Below the pieces are notes generated by a model. The model was given only the letters and a program-made list of their open reading frames with translations. It ran no database searches and was not told where the DNA came from. The position numbers and the translations under genes were made by a program. From Amoebophrya sp. AT5.2 (lineage: Eukaryota; Sar; Dinophyceae; Syndiniales; Amoebophryaceae), in contig RXOD01004280.1 of assembly GCA_005223375.1 (NCBI GenBank), positions 1 to 24,858 of the forward strand: DNA of 24,858 nucleotides. Reading direction: 5' to 3'. Positions 10,266 through 19,022 of the stretch are shown here, piece by piece (the first letter of the stretch is position 1; every line of letters starts with the position of its first letter).

Positions 10266-10698
10266 TGTCGGCGGGCGGCTCCTCTGTAGTTTCATTTCTT
10301 GTCTCGTGTTTTTTCGTGGTGTTCGTGTTTTTTGTTGAACTGGAATCGACGACCTCTGACGAGCAGCACCAAGCAAGGGACGACGTTGCATTTTCGTCTT
10401 CATCACTGTCATCGTGCTTCTCGCTTGTTTTCGCAACGCGTTGGAGCGCCAGCAACGACATCTGCCGGCTCTTCTTGTTCTTCGCTTCTCCTCGCTGCTG
10501 CGTCAGTTTTCCGGCACCAGCACGAGGACGTAGACCCACGACCCCCTTATTTCCCGCAACCGGAAGGTCCTCCGCCCCCTCGTCCTCGTGCTGGAGGTAC
10601 CGGAACTCCTGGTCTCCTGCTCCCACCCGGAGCCGCGGCGTGCGAGCGGTCGCCACATCGGCGTAAAACAAGAAAACTACCCGCCGTGAGGAACGCAT
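8746..10698 (-). CDS. GH16-like protein with degenerate active site (pseudo-glucanase)
   Basis: A single open frame. The first ATG is at 10698 (the longer frame begins with GTG), giving 650 aa. Residues 1-20 (MRSSRRVVFLFYADVATA) could be a weak signal peptide. Residues 1-65 are almost identical to the macrodomain gene at 11376-12680. An acidic, Asn/Ser-rich linker with a run of ten His (residues 147-156) follows. The C-terminal 400 residues match glycoside hydrolase family 16 of the fungal/oomycete endo-1,3(4)-beta-glucanase type: DVLKMPTGDG, WPYGMQIILMEN, NTNNCN, NVGC, MGKDFND, AMWFIARKDL and ININLCGEGAG. The catalytic ExDxxE is QIILME: nucleophile Glu to Gln345, the central Asp to Ile347, acid/base Glu350 kept. 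It is likely non-hydrolytic, perhaps a glucan-binding protein. The C-terminus DLMPRFDIRSFDVW is shared with the gene at 13785. Confidence 0.82.
10231..10262. repeat. Trinucleotide microsatellite encoding His10
   Basis: Ten consecutive ATG units on the plus strand, read on the minus strand as ten CAT histidine codons inside the disordered linker of the GH16-like protein. Such tracts change length easily and are probably not functionally constrained. Confidence 0.9.
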
Positions 10699-11158
10699 GG
10701 CGTTGGTAAAACTCACTGCGAGCAGCTACAGGTACGGCGTCGGGGGCGATGATAAAGCTATCACTCGAAGTAGAGGATGTAGATGTATTCGCTCTGTCTT
10801 TTCGTATAATGATCAATGTAAACAAAAAGAGAAGTGGGGAGCAAAAAAAACGACCCGATTGGGAGAGTGCTGGGGCTCGTTGTTGCTGCTGCGCACGCGC
10901 AACGATCATTCAGAAACAGGACACTTTCATTTACTCGCGATAGAGATACTTAGATTGATTTGATTTTTTTGATATACTTAGGCAGCTACGACGGAAACAA
11001 ACGGAAACGCCTCATGGAGGAGGACGGAAACGCCTCATTGCGATATCGTAGACGATCAAGTGACCGTGACGTACGTCGACGATGGTAGACGACGAAGAAG
11101 ATCACGAAAGGACGCAATGCCTCGTCGACGGTGGTGAGCAGCGGTTTACATGTCAAAT
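10428..11158 (-). repeat. Direct duplication, copy A (leader CDS plus upstream region)
   Basis: This segment is nearly the same as 12413-13115. It covers the first 90 or so codons of the GH16-like gene and about 460 bases upstream of its ATG. Identity begins near TTTTCGCAACGCG (10428) and ends at TGTCAAAT (11151-11158). Weaker similarity extends on the coding side to about 10335. Indels sit mainly in the upstream part; copy A has about 35 extra bases near 10780-10830. The upstream part also contains short direct repeats of GACGGAAAC...GCCTCAT at 10990-11040. The promoter was probably carried with the leader, but no known promoter element is visible. Confidence 0.9.
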
Positions 11159-11375
11159 ATTATCGAAAAACCTTCTGGACGAGAAAACTTCAATTTCATT
11201 CTTCCTGTGATTAACAGGCAACTGTGGCGACGCCACAAGATAATGAATCTATAATCGCTAGACTTAAGCATGGACATGAAAGATGCGGCGATGGGAACGT
11301 CGTGGTGTTTTCTCGTCGCGTCGGCACCTGCAACCTGGGCTCCGGTGAGCAGAGAATTAAAGAATGTCCTTGTGA
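11159..11375. other. Short spacer after copy A
   Basis: About 220 bases between the end of the duplicated upstream unit and the stop codon of the macrodomain-like gene. Short frames only; nothing recognised. Similarity to the equivalent position beyond copy B stops abruptly after TGTCAAAT. Confidence 0.5.
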
Positions 11376-12680
11376 TTAAAGAATGTTCTTGTTCCCTTCT
11401 TCTTGCTCCTCGTCCTCGCCCCCCATTAGCGCAGTGCCCCTTCTTGCCTCCTGCGTTTCCATACCCATTTGCCCTCGCTCCAAAAAGGAGTGTTCTTTCT
11501 GTTTCTGTGCGTTCTCGTCGACGTCCAAGATCTGACTTTGCTGCAGCAAATTTGACCTGTACGTGCTTGCCGCGCTTTCTCCTTCGAAAATACATAGTGT
11601 CACGTGGCCGCCGAAGTGGTTGTGGATGAACACCCGATCATGGGGATCCAGTGACGACCACGCCCTCGCGATCGCTTGCGCTGTCATCCGCGGCATCTGG
11701 TCTGAAAAACCCCCGCTGAAAGCCCCCGAGCTCACGGGCAGCAAACGAAGATGCGTCAGCTTGTGCTTGTGCCCATCGGCCTTCCACTCTGCTGCAGTGC
11801 GTGCTTCTTGGAAAATGTTTTTGTAGGTCGTCGCGAGTCTTGCCACGGGCTCGTCTGGGTTGCTACGCAAATTCGGGCCGACAGCGTGAATCACGGTGGT
11901 CCTTGGGTACGCGACAAATTTCGCCTGCGTGGCGTGCTTCACGTGAGAGCGAACGAAATTCTGGAAATTTCGCCTCACACGGCCCATTCCGACATACCGG
12001 TAAATATCTCTGGAAGCGCCCCTTGCTCCAGATAGTTGGGAGGAGCCTGTGATGAAATTCAGGCCCGCGGGATCCACGATTGCCGTGTGCCGTCCAGGCC
12101 GCAGGTGGGGCGGACTGTCCAGGCCTAAGACACCCCATGGCTCGACGGTGAGCGTCAATCTCTGGAATTTCATCTGCGGTTGCGGACCCTCTCTGCCGCG
12201 CGTAGTAGTCGCAGAAGTAGAGGTACTGGAGGCGCGGAAGAGGCCGGTAGATGAGGATTTCCCGTCCTCTTCTTTAGCGGCCGGTAGAACTAGAAGATGA
12301 GGATCCTCTTCTTTAGTGATAATCTTTTTCCTCGAACCGGTATCGACATGCTCTGCCTCTGACGGGCAGCACGACCCAGCATCGATTGTAGTTTCGTCAT
12401 CCTCCTCGCCGCTTTTCGCAACGCGTCGGAGCGCCAGCAACGACATCTGCCCGTTCTTGTTCCCTTCTCCACCTTGCTCCTTCGTCAGTTTTCCGGCCCC
12501 AGCACGAGGACGTGGACCCACGACCCCCTTATTTCCCGCAACCGGAAGGTCCTCCGCCCCCTCGTCCTCGTGCGGGAGGTTCCGGAACTCCTGGTCTCCT
12601 GCTCCCACCCGGAGCCGCGGCGTGCGAGCGGTCGCCACATCGGCGTAAAACAAGAAAACCAACCGGCGTGAGGAACGCAT
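11376..12680 (-). CDS. Macrodomain-like protein with duplicated leader
   Basis: A single-exon frame; the first ATG is at 12680 (the longer frame starts with GTG), giving 434 aa. Residues 1-65 match the leader of the GH16-like gene with about five differences, and the similarity fades by about residue 90. Residues 197-379 look like a divergent macrodomain, the ADP-ribose-binding fold: TAIVDPAGLNFITG (classically AxVNAAN), a Gly/Ser/Ala loop at about 211-225 leading to ASRDIYRYVG, YPRTTVIHAVGPNL (the IHxVGP strand), and LLPVSSGAFSGGF (classically SxGxFG). The usual Asn is Asp203, so hydrolase activity is doubtful and binding to ADP-ribose or a related ligand is the likelier role. The C-terminal 55 residues are acidic and disordered. 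The leader may target it to the same compartment as the GH16-like protein. Confidence 0.7.
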   Translation of the reverse strand: MRSSRRLVFLFYADVATARTPRLRVGAGDQEFRNLPHEDEGAEDLPVAGNKGVVGPRPRAGAGKLTKEQGGEGNKNGQMSLLALRRVAKSGEEDDETTIDAGSCCPSEAEHVDTGSRKKIITKEEDPHLLVLPAAKEEDGKSSSTGLFRASSTSTSATTTRGREGPQPQMKFQRLTLTVEPWGVLGLDSPPHLRPGRHTAIVDPAGLNFITGSSQLSGARGASRDIYRYVGMGRVRRNFQNFVRSHVKHATQAKFVAYPRTTVIHAVGPNLRSNPDEPVARLATTYKNIFQEARTAAEWKADGHKHKLTHLRLLPVSSGAFSGGFSDQMPRMTAQAIARAWSSLDPHDRVFIHNHFGGHVTLCIFEGESAASTYRSNLLQQSQILDVDENAQKQKEHSFLERGQMGMETQEARRGTALMGGEDEEQEEGNKNIL

Positions 12681-13115
12681 GGCGTTGGTACAACTCACTG
12701 CGAGCAGCTACGGGTACGGCGTCGGGGGCGATGATAAAGCTATCACTCGAAGTAGAGGATGTAGATTATTCGCTTACGAAGTGGGGAGAAAAAAAAAACG
12801 ACCCGATTGGGAGGGTGCTGGGGCTCGTTGTTGCAGCTGCGCACGCGCAACGATCATTCAGAAACTAACAGGACACTTTCACTTACTCGCGATAAAGATC
12901 GATAGATTGATTTGATTTTGATATAGGCAGCTACGACGGAAACAAACGCCTCATGGAGGAGGACGGAAACAAGGCCTCATTGCGATATCGTAGACGATGA
13001 AATGACCGTGACGTACGTTGACGATGGACCACGAAGAAGATTACGAACGCGAACGGATGCAATGCCTCGGTGACGGTGCTGACGGAGACGGTGAGCAGCG
13101 GTTTATATGTCAAAT
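12413..13115 (-). repeat. Direct duplication, copy B (leader CDS plus upstream region)
   Basis: Partner of 10428-11158, in the same orientation about 2 kb away. It holds the first codons of the macrodomain-like gene and about 435 bases upstream of its ATG. The two copies differ by scattered substitutions and a few indels. Plus-strand frames in the two copies diverge by frameshift, so the shared upstream part is not conserved as plus-strand protein. Confidence 0.9.
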
Positions 13116-13784
13116 GGTTTTCAATAAGAAACTGATTATAAATATGTTCGCACACAGTGAATATTACGCCGCGACTGCGAACCCGTTACCCGAGCGCGGT
13201 CGGTAGCTCAGCAGACGCCATAGGGTTCTTACGGAGCCCGAAAGCCTGAACGCCAGAAGTTGCGCTGTCGTACCAGAGCATGCAGGGAAAATGTGAGTTG
13301 TCCCCCTCGCTCCCCCCTGGGAAAAGAGAGGGAGAGCACACCGCGTACAGAAGATATTTCCGTGGGATAAAGAAGACAAAATAAATCTTCCTGTTCCACC
13401 GTAGACGCTGTTTCGTTTACATTTACACGTCGTTTTCTTAGAGTAAGACTAAGAGTCGTAATCGTATAAACATCGAACGAACTCCGTGGTAGGAATTTTC
13501 GACAATACTTCTAGTACTAGTACAGTTTGTTTTTTATTTCATTTCATTAGGTGGCGCACGCGCATGTATCATGGTGATTGCTTTGGCGCGCAGATTGCCA
13601 AGCCCCCCTCGCCTCTGTCACAGGAGAATACGGCGACTGCGAGGAATACCACGACCAGCTCCCGCAGCGATCCGGATCGGTCATATCTGGAGCTATTTCC
13701 CTACGACAGTGAGAAACTTCCATCTAGACACCAGAGGCACACACCCAGGCGATAGACTGCGCAGGAGTTGCCTCAGCTTTACCC
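13116..13784. other. Intergenic region, no supported gene
   Basis: About 670 bases between copy B and the stop of the intact GH16 gene. Frames are short. GGTAGCTCAGC near 13202 recalls a tRNA D-arm but no T-arm follows. A copy of the nonamer TACTTCTAG is at 13506-13514, followed directly by TACTAGTAC. Confidence 0.45.
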
Positions 13785-15587
13785 TCATGGCAGCTTCCCC
13801 AGTTTTTCCGCCGTGAGTGCTGCTTCCGTGACGTCCCAGGCTTCGAAGCTGCGGATGTCGAAGTGCGGCATCATGTCTTCGTTCAGCTTCTTCCACTCCT
13901 TGTTGCAGTCCGCGTTCTTCAGCACGTAGTCTACGCACGCCCCCCGGTTGGCCAGGCGCACCTCGTTCGCGGCCGCTGAGATGACGTACTTTCCGTCGTC
14001 CACGTCCTCGGCCAGCAACGGCTTTCCACCCGGACCGTCTTTGAATCCGTCGCCCGCGAACTCGCCGCACAGGGTAAGGTTGATGATGTAGTACTGCTCT
14101 TTCACATCGCATTTTCCGATGGGAAAGATGATGTAGGGCTTGTGCTTCGGCTGCACCTTTCCCTTCTTGCCGAGCAAGTAGTCGAGGTGGCCGGCCTCAA
14201 TCTTGCCCCCGAAGCTCGCGTCGATGTCTGCGCGGTCAAAGAACCACATGGCGGTCACCTCTTTGTTGTAAAACATGGCCCACGCGCCGCCCTTCTGATC
14301 ATTGAACTTCTTGCCCATAGGGATGGCCGCGTTCCCCGTACTGCAGCCAGCGTTGGGACAGTTCTTGCCCGCATGGCGACCCCTCCAATTGCAGTTGTTC
14401 GTGTTCCGCCCGTACGACTTTCCCTTGTCCGGTTTTTCTGGCCGTTCCCACGGGGTGTACTCGTCCCCCAACGGCTTCGCCTTACCCTGCCACGGCATCG
14501 TGCAATCCGGGCTCGCATGCAGCGTGGACAGGCCTTCCTCCTCGAGGTTGACGTGTTCCATCACGTCGATCTCCATTCCGCTGGGCCACGTGTCATCATT
14601 CCTTACTTTCTCCTCATCAGCATGGTTCGACCACAGCGCGGGCCAGGTGCCCAGCCCGGCAGGCATCTTAAGCACGTCGACGACGGTGAAACTTTCAAAC
14701 GGCAGCGGCTTCACGGTGGTTAGGCGCACGGAAGCGCGCCGGCCCACGTCGTCTCCGAATTTCTCGTCCACGGAGATGCGGAGCAGCTTCTTCTTGTCTT
14801 TATTCCCCGGCACGTTGTCAGCCTCCACCGTCACCAGCTTCTTTTTCATTTCCGCGGAAAGTTTGTAGTTGACCACTCCTCCCGTCGGCTCGAAATCAAT
14901 CGTAAAGTGCGCGAAACAATCGTCCTCGGAAACAAAGTTGTCCGGCTGGCAGGACATGACCACTTTGTAGGCCTTTCCTTTCGCCGGGACGGGGCTACCC
15001 CCGGCGGCTGATGTACCAGCTGGGGTTGGGGCTGGCGCGACCCCTGGCGCCCCCGGGGCTGGCGCGACACCTGGCGCCGGGGGTGACCCAGCTTGACCAC
15101 TCTGCTGGCTTTCGCCACCACTCGGCTCGGGCGAGGCTGGTGCTTCTGTTCGTCCTGATGGGCACTCAAGTAACGATGCACATGCATCGCCGCGCGAGCG
15201 GTCCTGCTCCCGTTCGCGCGTGGGGCCGTTCTTCCTGCTCCACCGACTTAGCAGCGAAGCTCGTCGTCCTTGGACGGCTTTCGACGCAGAAGTTCTCCCG
15301 TACTTATTGGCAAGAAGCGCGTGGCCCTGCGCATGCATTGTGATCATAGAGTTCCACGTCGGGGAGAATGCAACTAGACAACCGAGGCTGCAGACCCAGA
15401 CGCCGCTGCGCCAGCCTGCGCTACTGTGCCGCCACGGAACGCGCCGTATTAACATGACGCACTGGCGACGACGTTCTCGGCACAAAATTGAATTGCCTCG
15501 CAATTCTGCTTGCTTCCGCTCGTTGTCGTTTGACTCTGAGGTAGACGTAGAACAGGTACTTACTAGAGGAAAAACCCGCATTCGCAT
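13785..15587 (-). CDS. GH16 family endo-1,3(4)-beta-glucanase, intact active site
   Basis: A 600-aa single-exon frame. A hydrophobic segment at about residues 61-76 (SGVWVCSLGCLVAFSP) preceded by arginines suggests a signal peptide or type II anchor; Met45 (base 15455) would make it a more ordinary signal peptide. A Pro/Ala/Gly linker at about 145-200 contains two GVAPAP repeats. The GH16 domain spans about 208-515: FTIDFEPTGGVVNY, GTWPALW, WPSGMEIDVMEHVN with the catalytic ExDxxE as E339-D341-E344, STLHASPDC, NTNNCN, NAGCSTGN, FNDQKGGAWAMFY, AMWFFDRADI and IINLTLCGEFAG. Family members hydrolyse beta-1,3 or mixed-linkage glucans with retention of configuration. A C-terminal tail (MMPHFDIRSFEAWDV) is shared with the degenerate paralog. 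It is likely secreted or surface-bound, acting on host, prey or own-wall glucan. Confidence 0.87.
   Translation of the reverse strand: MRMRVFPLVSTCSTSTSESNDNERKQAELRGNSILCRERRRQCVMLIRRVPWRHSSAGWRSGVWVCSLGCLVAFSPTWNSMITMHAQGHALLANKYGRTSASKAVQGRRASLLSRWSRKNGPTREREQDRSRGDACASLLECPSGRTEAPASPEPSGGESQQSGQAGSPPAPGVAPAPGAPGVAPAPTPAGTSAAGGSPVPAKGKAYKVVMSCQPDNFVSEDDCFAHFTIDFEPTGGVVNYKLSAEMKKKLVTVEADNVPGNKDKKKLLRISVDEKFGDDVGRRASVRLTTVKPLPFESFTVVDVLKMPAGLGTWPALWSNHADEEKVRNDDTWPSGMEIDVMEHVNLEEEGLSTLHASPDCTMPWQGKAKPLGDEYTPWERPEKPDKGKSYGRNTNNCNWRGRHAGKNCPNAGCSTGNAAIPMGKKFNDQKGGAWAMFYNKEVTAMWFFDRADIDASFGGKIEAGHLDYLLGKKGKVQPKHKPYIIFPIGKCDVKEQYYIINLTLCGEFAGDGFKDGPGGKPLLAEDVDDGKYVISAAANEVRLANRGACVDYVLKNADCNKEWKKLNEDMMPHFDIRSFEAWDVTEAALTAEKLGKLP
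15030..15085 (-). repeat. Short tandem repeat encoding the Pro/Ala linker
   Basis: Two near-identical G/C-rich units on the plus strand, each beginning GGGGCTGGCGCGAC and ending CCTGGCGCC, encode GVAPAPGAP and GVAPAPTPA in the linker before the GH16 domain. Typical of a flexible secreted-enzyme linker. Confidence 0.75.
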
Positions 15588-16676
15588 TCCTACCGAGACC
15601 GATCCCTCTTTTCCCTAGTGCCTTTATTGGTGGACTCGTCTGTAGTTTCGACTTCGAACCTCAAAAAAAGGAAATTGCGTCATGTAGTTGTAGTGGTTTA
15701 CGTTTTTGCTGATGAATAGGAAACGCTACAAACATAAGGCTAGCCGGTACGTACTTCGACGTATGGGGAAGATCCATATATGTTTACACCTGTACGCATG
15801 TTCCGTTTAGGCCTCAAAGCTGTGATGGTACGTGAAGATGGCGCTCACTAAATGCAACGGCTACGACGAGGAGCTGGAGATCAACGAACGGAGCACGAGC
15901 AACAAAGGCATATCATACGGAAATGCCGGAGTTCACGTAAACGTGCTGAGTCCTCGACGACGGATGTACGACGTTATTCTCCGGGCGGGGCTAAATATCA
16001 ATGCGAGGTCCCCTCGTTTTATTACCTCCAAAGCAAAATGCAAATCCACACGGACGAACAGGACCGCGTTGGAGCTGCAACCTCCACAGTCACGTACCTA
16101 AAACGAGATGAGCGAAGCCGCACGGACGACGGCACACGACACGAGTGCGACGGAAAAGTGCCAGAATGCCAGAGCTTGACTGCAAGACAACATAAACGAA
16201 TTCCAATTCATCGCAAACGAACTCCCCGAAATCGAAGCTTTCCTCTCTACGATGCGGGGAGCGCGGCGCGTCGCAGCACCTCTGCACATACCGCCGTGAG
16301 GCGGTTACCCGTTTTTTTTTTTTTGAATCCACCACCACTTTCTCTTCCAGACAAGGAAAAGGTTGTAAGTCCACAGAAATCTTCAAGGGAGATCACATGT
16401 CAGATCGACCTTCGTCTGTGCTACGAAGCAGAGCTTCACAGCACTTCGAAAGTTCTCCAGCTCCACTTCTCTCGACAAAACTACGGCCATCAGGAGACTT
16501 CCGCAGGTTTCATCTCAATGGCACATCATCCGCCACTCAGCTTGAATCGAATCATCTCGTCGCATCAACACATCATGATATCGCCGTTTCATCGCATCTT
16601 CGTTCCCCTGTAGTGTAGGTCTGGATGAGTCCGTCGGTATCACATATGGATACAGAAGATCCATAGGCCGCCCCGC
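15588..16676. other. Intergenic region with one weak plus-strand frame
   Basis: About 1.1 kb. Frames on both strands cross it but are mostly A/T-ended. The one that draws attention is a plus-strand frame at 15832-16101, listed separately. A run of 14 T lies at about 16311-16324. No RNA gene recognised. Confidence 0.4.
15832..16101 (+). CDS. Doubtful small plus-strand ORF, 89 aa
   Basis: The start, MKMALTKCNGYDEELEINER, has G/C-rich third positions for about 25 codons, like real exons in this window, but the signal fades after that. It would be the only plus-strand gene. It may be the first exon of a spliced gene or chance. I do not recognise the protein. Confidence 0.2.
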   Translation: MKMALTKCNGYDEELEINERSTSNKGISYGNAGVHVNVLSPRRRMYDVILRAGLNINARSPRFITSKAKCKSTRTNRTALELQPPQSRT

Positions 16677-18020
16677 TTACTTCTTTCCGCCGCCGCCGCG
16701 GAGGATACCGGTGCGGCGAGCCGCGATGAGACCGACCTTCTGACCCGGAGGGGCGTTGCGCGCAGTGGTGGTGGGGTGACCGACGTGCTGGTGGTTACCA
16801 CCACCGTGGGGGTGCTCGACCGGGTTCATCGCCACACCACGCACCTTGGGCCAGCAGTTGCGCTTCACGCGGTACTTGTGGAACGCGGTACCGGCCTTCA
16901 GCAGCGGCTTGTCGATGCGCCCCCCGCCGGCGACGATGCCGACGATGGCGCGGGAACCAGAGTTGATGCGCTTGCGGGTACCCGAGGGCAGCTTCAGCAT
17001 CGACTTCTTGCCGTCCTCGGAGTGGCCAATCACGATGCAGGACGTACCTGTGGATAGTGGTAAAGCAGGCGGTTGGAACGACACTCCAGGGCAAGGACGA
17101 GAGGCGTACGTGTAGAAACAATTATAGTAGCCTAGACATTGGTGCAGGTGCCACTTGTATTTGCAAACAGAAAGTGGTGTATAAAAGTTCGACTACGGCG
17201 GGCAGCTGCAGCAACAGCATTCATTTTCATTTATTCGAGTCCGCAGAAACCTCACCCTCCTCTTTTGGTTCTTCATCTAACTACGCATCAACAAAATCAA
17301 CACTCATACATCAAACCAAAGCATTCTCACTACCGGAAGCACGGGCGATGGAGCCACGGTCAGCGTACTTGTCCTCGACCATTGAGACGACAGTTCCCTC
17401 CGGGCACTTACCGACCGGCAGCACGTTTCCGACCGCCAGCTGAGCGTTCTTACCTGTAAGACGCGGCGCGTCAGTCATAGTTTTAGTTAGATGAGATCAT
17501 ATGAACCAAGTTTGTTGGTGTACCGATTGAAAAGAATTGACTAAATTTCTTCAACTGCGGCTGGTATGAGTCTGGTGTCGATTTCCAATGCTTAGATGTG
17601 CGCCGAATTCTGCGCGCCTGGACAGAGATCGATCTCGTTCGTAGCAAGTGTGCTCCCCCCTTCTCCTTCGTCTTCATGAAGATCTCGCTATATTTCATTA
17701 TGTGCAGCACAGAGGCAAAAATCTAAATCGAATCAAAAAGTAGTACCGCAGTAGATGAACTGTCCGGAGTGGGTTCCCTCGACGGCGACCATGAGTTGCT
17801 TCTCGATCTTGAAGCGGTACGGGTCGCGGAAGTGGACCTTGGCAAGCGGCGCTCCGCGTCCCGGGTCGTGGATGATCTCCTTGACCAGACCTTTGACGTA
17901 CCCGTGGCGTTCCGCGTAGTCGAGGCAGCGGAGCTTGGCGGCGCCCTTGCGGTGCTTGACCTTCGACTTAAACACCAGACCTTGACGGCCCTTACGCTGG
18001 CAGCGAACCATGCGACCCAT
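16677..18020 (-). CDS. RPL8: Cytosolic large-subunit ribosomal protein uL2 (RPL8), 3 exons
   Basis: Exons are 17747-18020, 17334-17453 and 16677-17047. They splice in frame to 254 aa, the normal length for eukaryotic RPL8 (about 257). The protein begins [20 protein letters not shown] and carries [46 protein letters not shown] and GNVLPVG across exon 2. Exon 3 has [35 protein letters not shown] and [13 protein letters not shown]. The [19 protein letters not shown] segment is the universal uL2 loop near the peptidyl-transferase centre. uL2 binds 23S-like rRNA and supports subunit association and peptide-bond formation. The start gives the canonical MGR N-terminus. Splice joins fall within conserved YCG-KNAQ and RASG-TSC sequence, so exon limits are secure. 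Confidence 0.96.
17048..17333 (-). other. RPL8 intron 2
   Basis: 286 bases; donor TCCG|GTAGTG, acceptor CCACAG|GTACG. The tetramer GGTA is present at both junctions. The first and last 20 bases show only a weak inverted similarity (TAGTGaGaAtGC against TAGTGgTaAaGC). Confidence 0.9.
17454..17746 (-). other. RPL8 intron 1
   Basis: 293 bases; donor TGCG|GTACTA, acceptor TTACAG|GTAAG. GGTA is again repeated at both junctions. The imperfect palindrome GACGCGGCGCGTC lies just inside the 3' end. No terminal inverted repeats were seen. Confidence 0.9.
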
Positions 18021-19022
18021 CTTGGCGAGGTTTGGGGGGTGGAAGGTGCAAGCTAGATGATGATCCTAGGAGGTGATCTACTCCCTGAAAATCCAACCGA
18101 ACTTTGGTGGATTCCCGTTTCCCTGCAAATTGGTAAGTGAAGGGGATTACGCTTTCACGACTCAGCGAAAGAGAGAACGAGCATAGTCTACCGATCTAGT
18201 ACCGTGTGGCCAGCTAATGTACTGCCGTGTAAGACGGCCAGCACTACGACTACCGGCTTGCTCGCGTCCCACCGAGCAATGGAACGATGAATTCAGATCT
18301 TAGACTAAAGTCAGTTGTGGGTTTAGAAATTTAGATCCAAATACTTACATCAGTAAGACGAGATTAGCGTGACCAGATCGTACATCAGATTCAGATCGCT
18401 TTGAAAAACAGATCTTCAAATCCGTTCCTCACGATTGTGACCGATGTCTTCATCTTTTCACGAATGATCCTGTCAGGAGGAGCGCGCCACGGACTCGGAC
18501 TGACACTGATCCAAATTCACGACGACATTCATGGTAATCTCGATTTTCTTTCACTTTTGTTTCATAAAACTCAAAACTGCGTCCTTCATTGATGTTGTAG
18601 TCAGCCTCAAAGCGATGAAGTAAATCGATCCATTTCATGCTTCCGCGCAGACACTCAGTGTCACTGCGTTGGGCCCAGTCCAGACAGAGGTCCTGGAACG
18701 ATCAGGAATGAGAATGGTTCTTGGAGCGTGCGCGGCTACAATGCTCTCGCGCGGGCCAAGCGTCGATAACAAGAATGCGCGCTCGGTCTCGTGGTGGCGG
18801 TCGAATCTAAAAAACTAACGTAGGTACGCGAAGGAGCAAGAATTTGTAGCAAGTTACTAAGAACTTACTCGCCCACGCAATAGAGTAGTTACGGGTAATC
18901 TCGCGGAACCCGCTCCGTTGCTGTGGTCAACATGCTCATGCATTTCTGTTTCGGAGCCCTAAGTAATCAATGAAGGGGCTAGTTTCGTAATCCGAAATCC
19001 ATCAGCCCGGCATCAAGAACTG
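18021..19022. other. Intergenic region upstream of RPL8, with two small hairpins
   Basis: About 1 kb between RPL8 and the VPS4 stop. It must hold the RPL8 promoter and 5' leader. No protein-coding frame is convincing. Two adjacent hairpin-forming sequences at 18222-18241 and 18258-18279 are described as a finding. No tRNA or snRNA consensus recognised. Confidence 0.45.

Noticed and set aside
10699..10716. Extension of the GH16-like frame by six codons to 10716 (and likewise the macrodomain frame to 12698)
   Set aside because: The codon there is GTG; the first ATG is at 10698 (12680), as expected for a eukaryotic gene.
10697..12915. Two similar plus-strand ORFs (10697-10963 and 12679-12915) in the duplicated unit
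   Set aside because: They match only because the DNA is duplicated; an indel shifts the frame between the copies, so protein sequence is not conserved.
13201..13220. GGTAGCTCAGC resembling a tRNA D-arm
   Set aside because: No T-arm (GGTTCRANNCC) or matching acceptor stem within about 80 bases.
15852..16613. Plus-strand ORF of 253 codons upstream of RPL8
   Set aside because: Third positions are not G/C biased, the composition resembles translated non-coding DNA, and no motif is recognised.
17048..17084. Extension of the RPL8 exon 3 frame to an ATG at 17084
   Set aside because: The extra residues do not match RPL8; the sequence is the 3' end of intron 2, with the acceptor at 17048.
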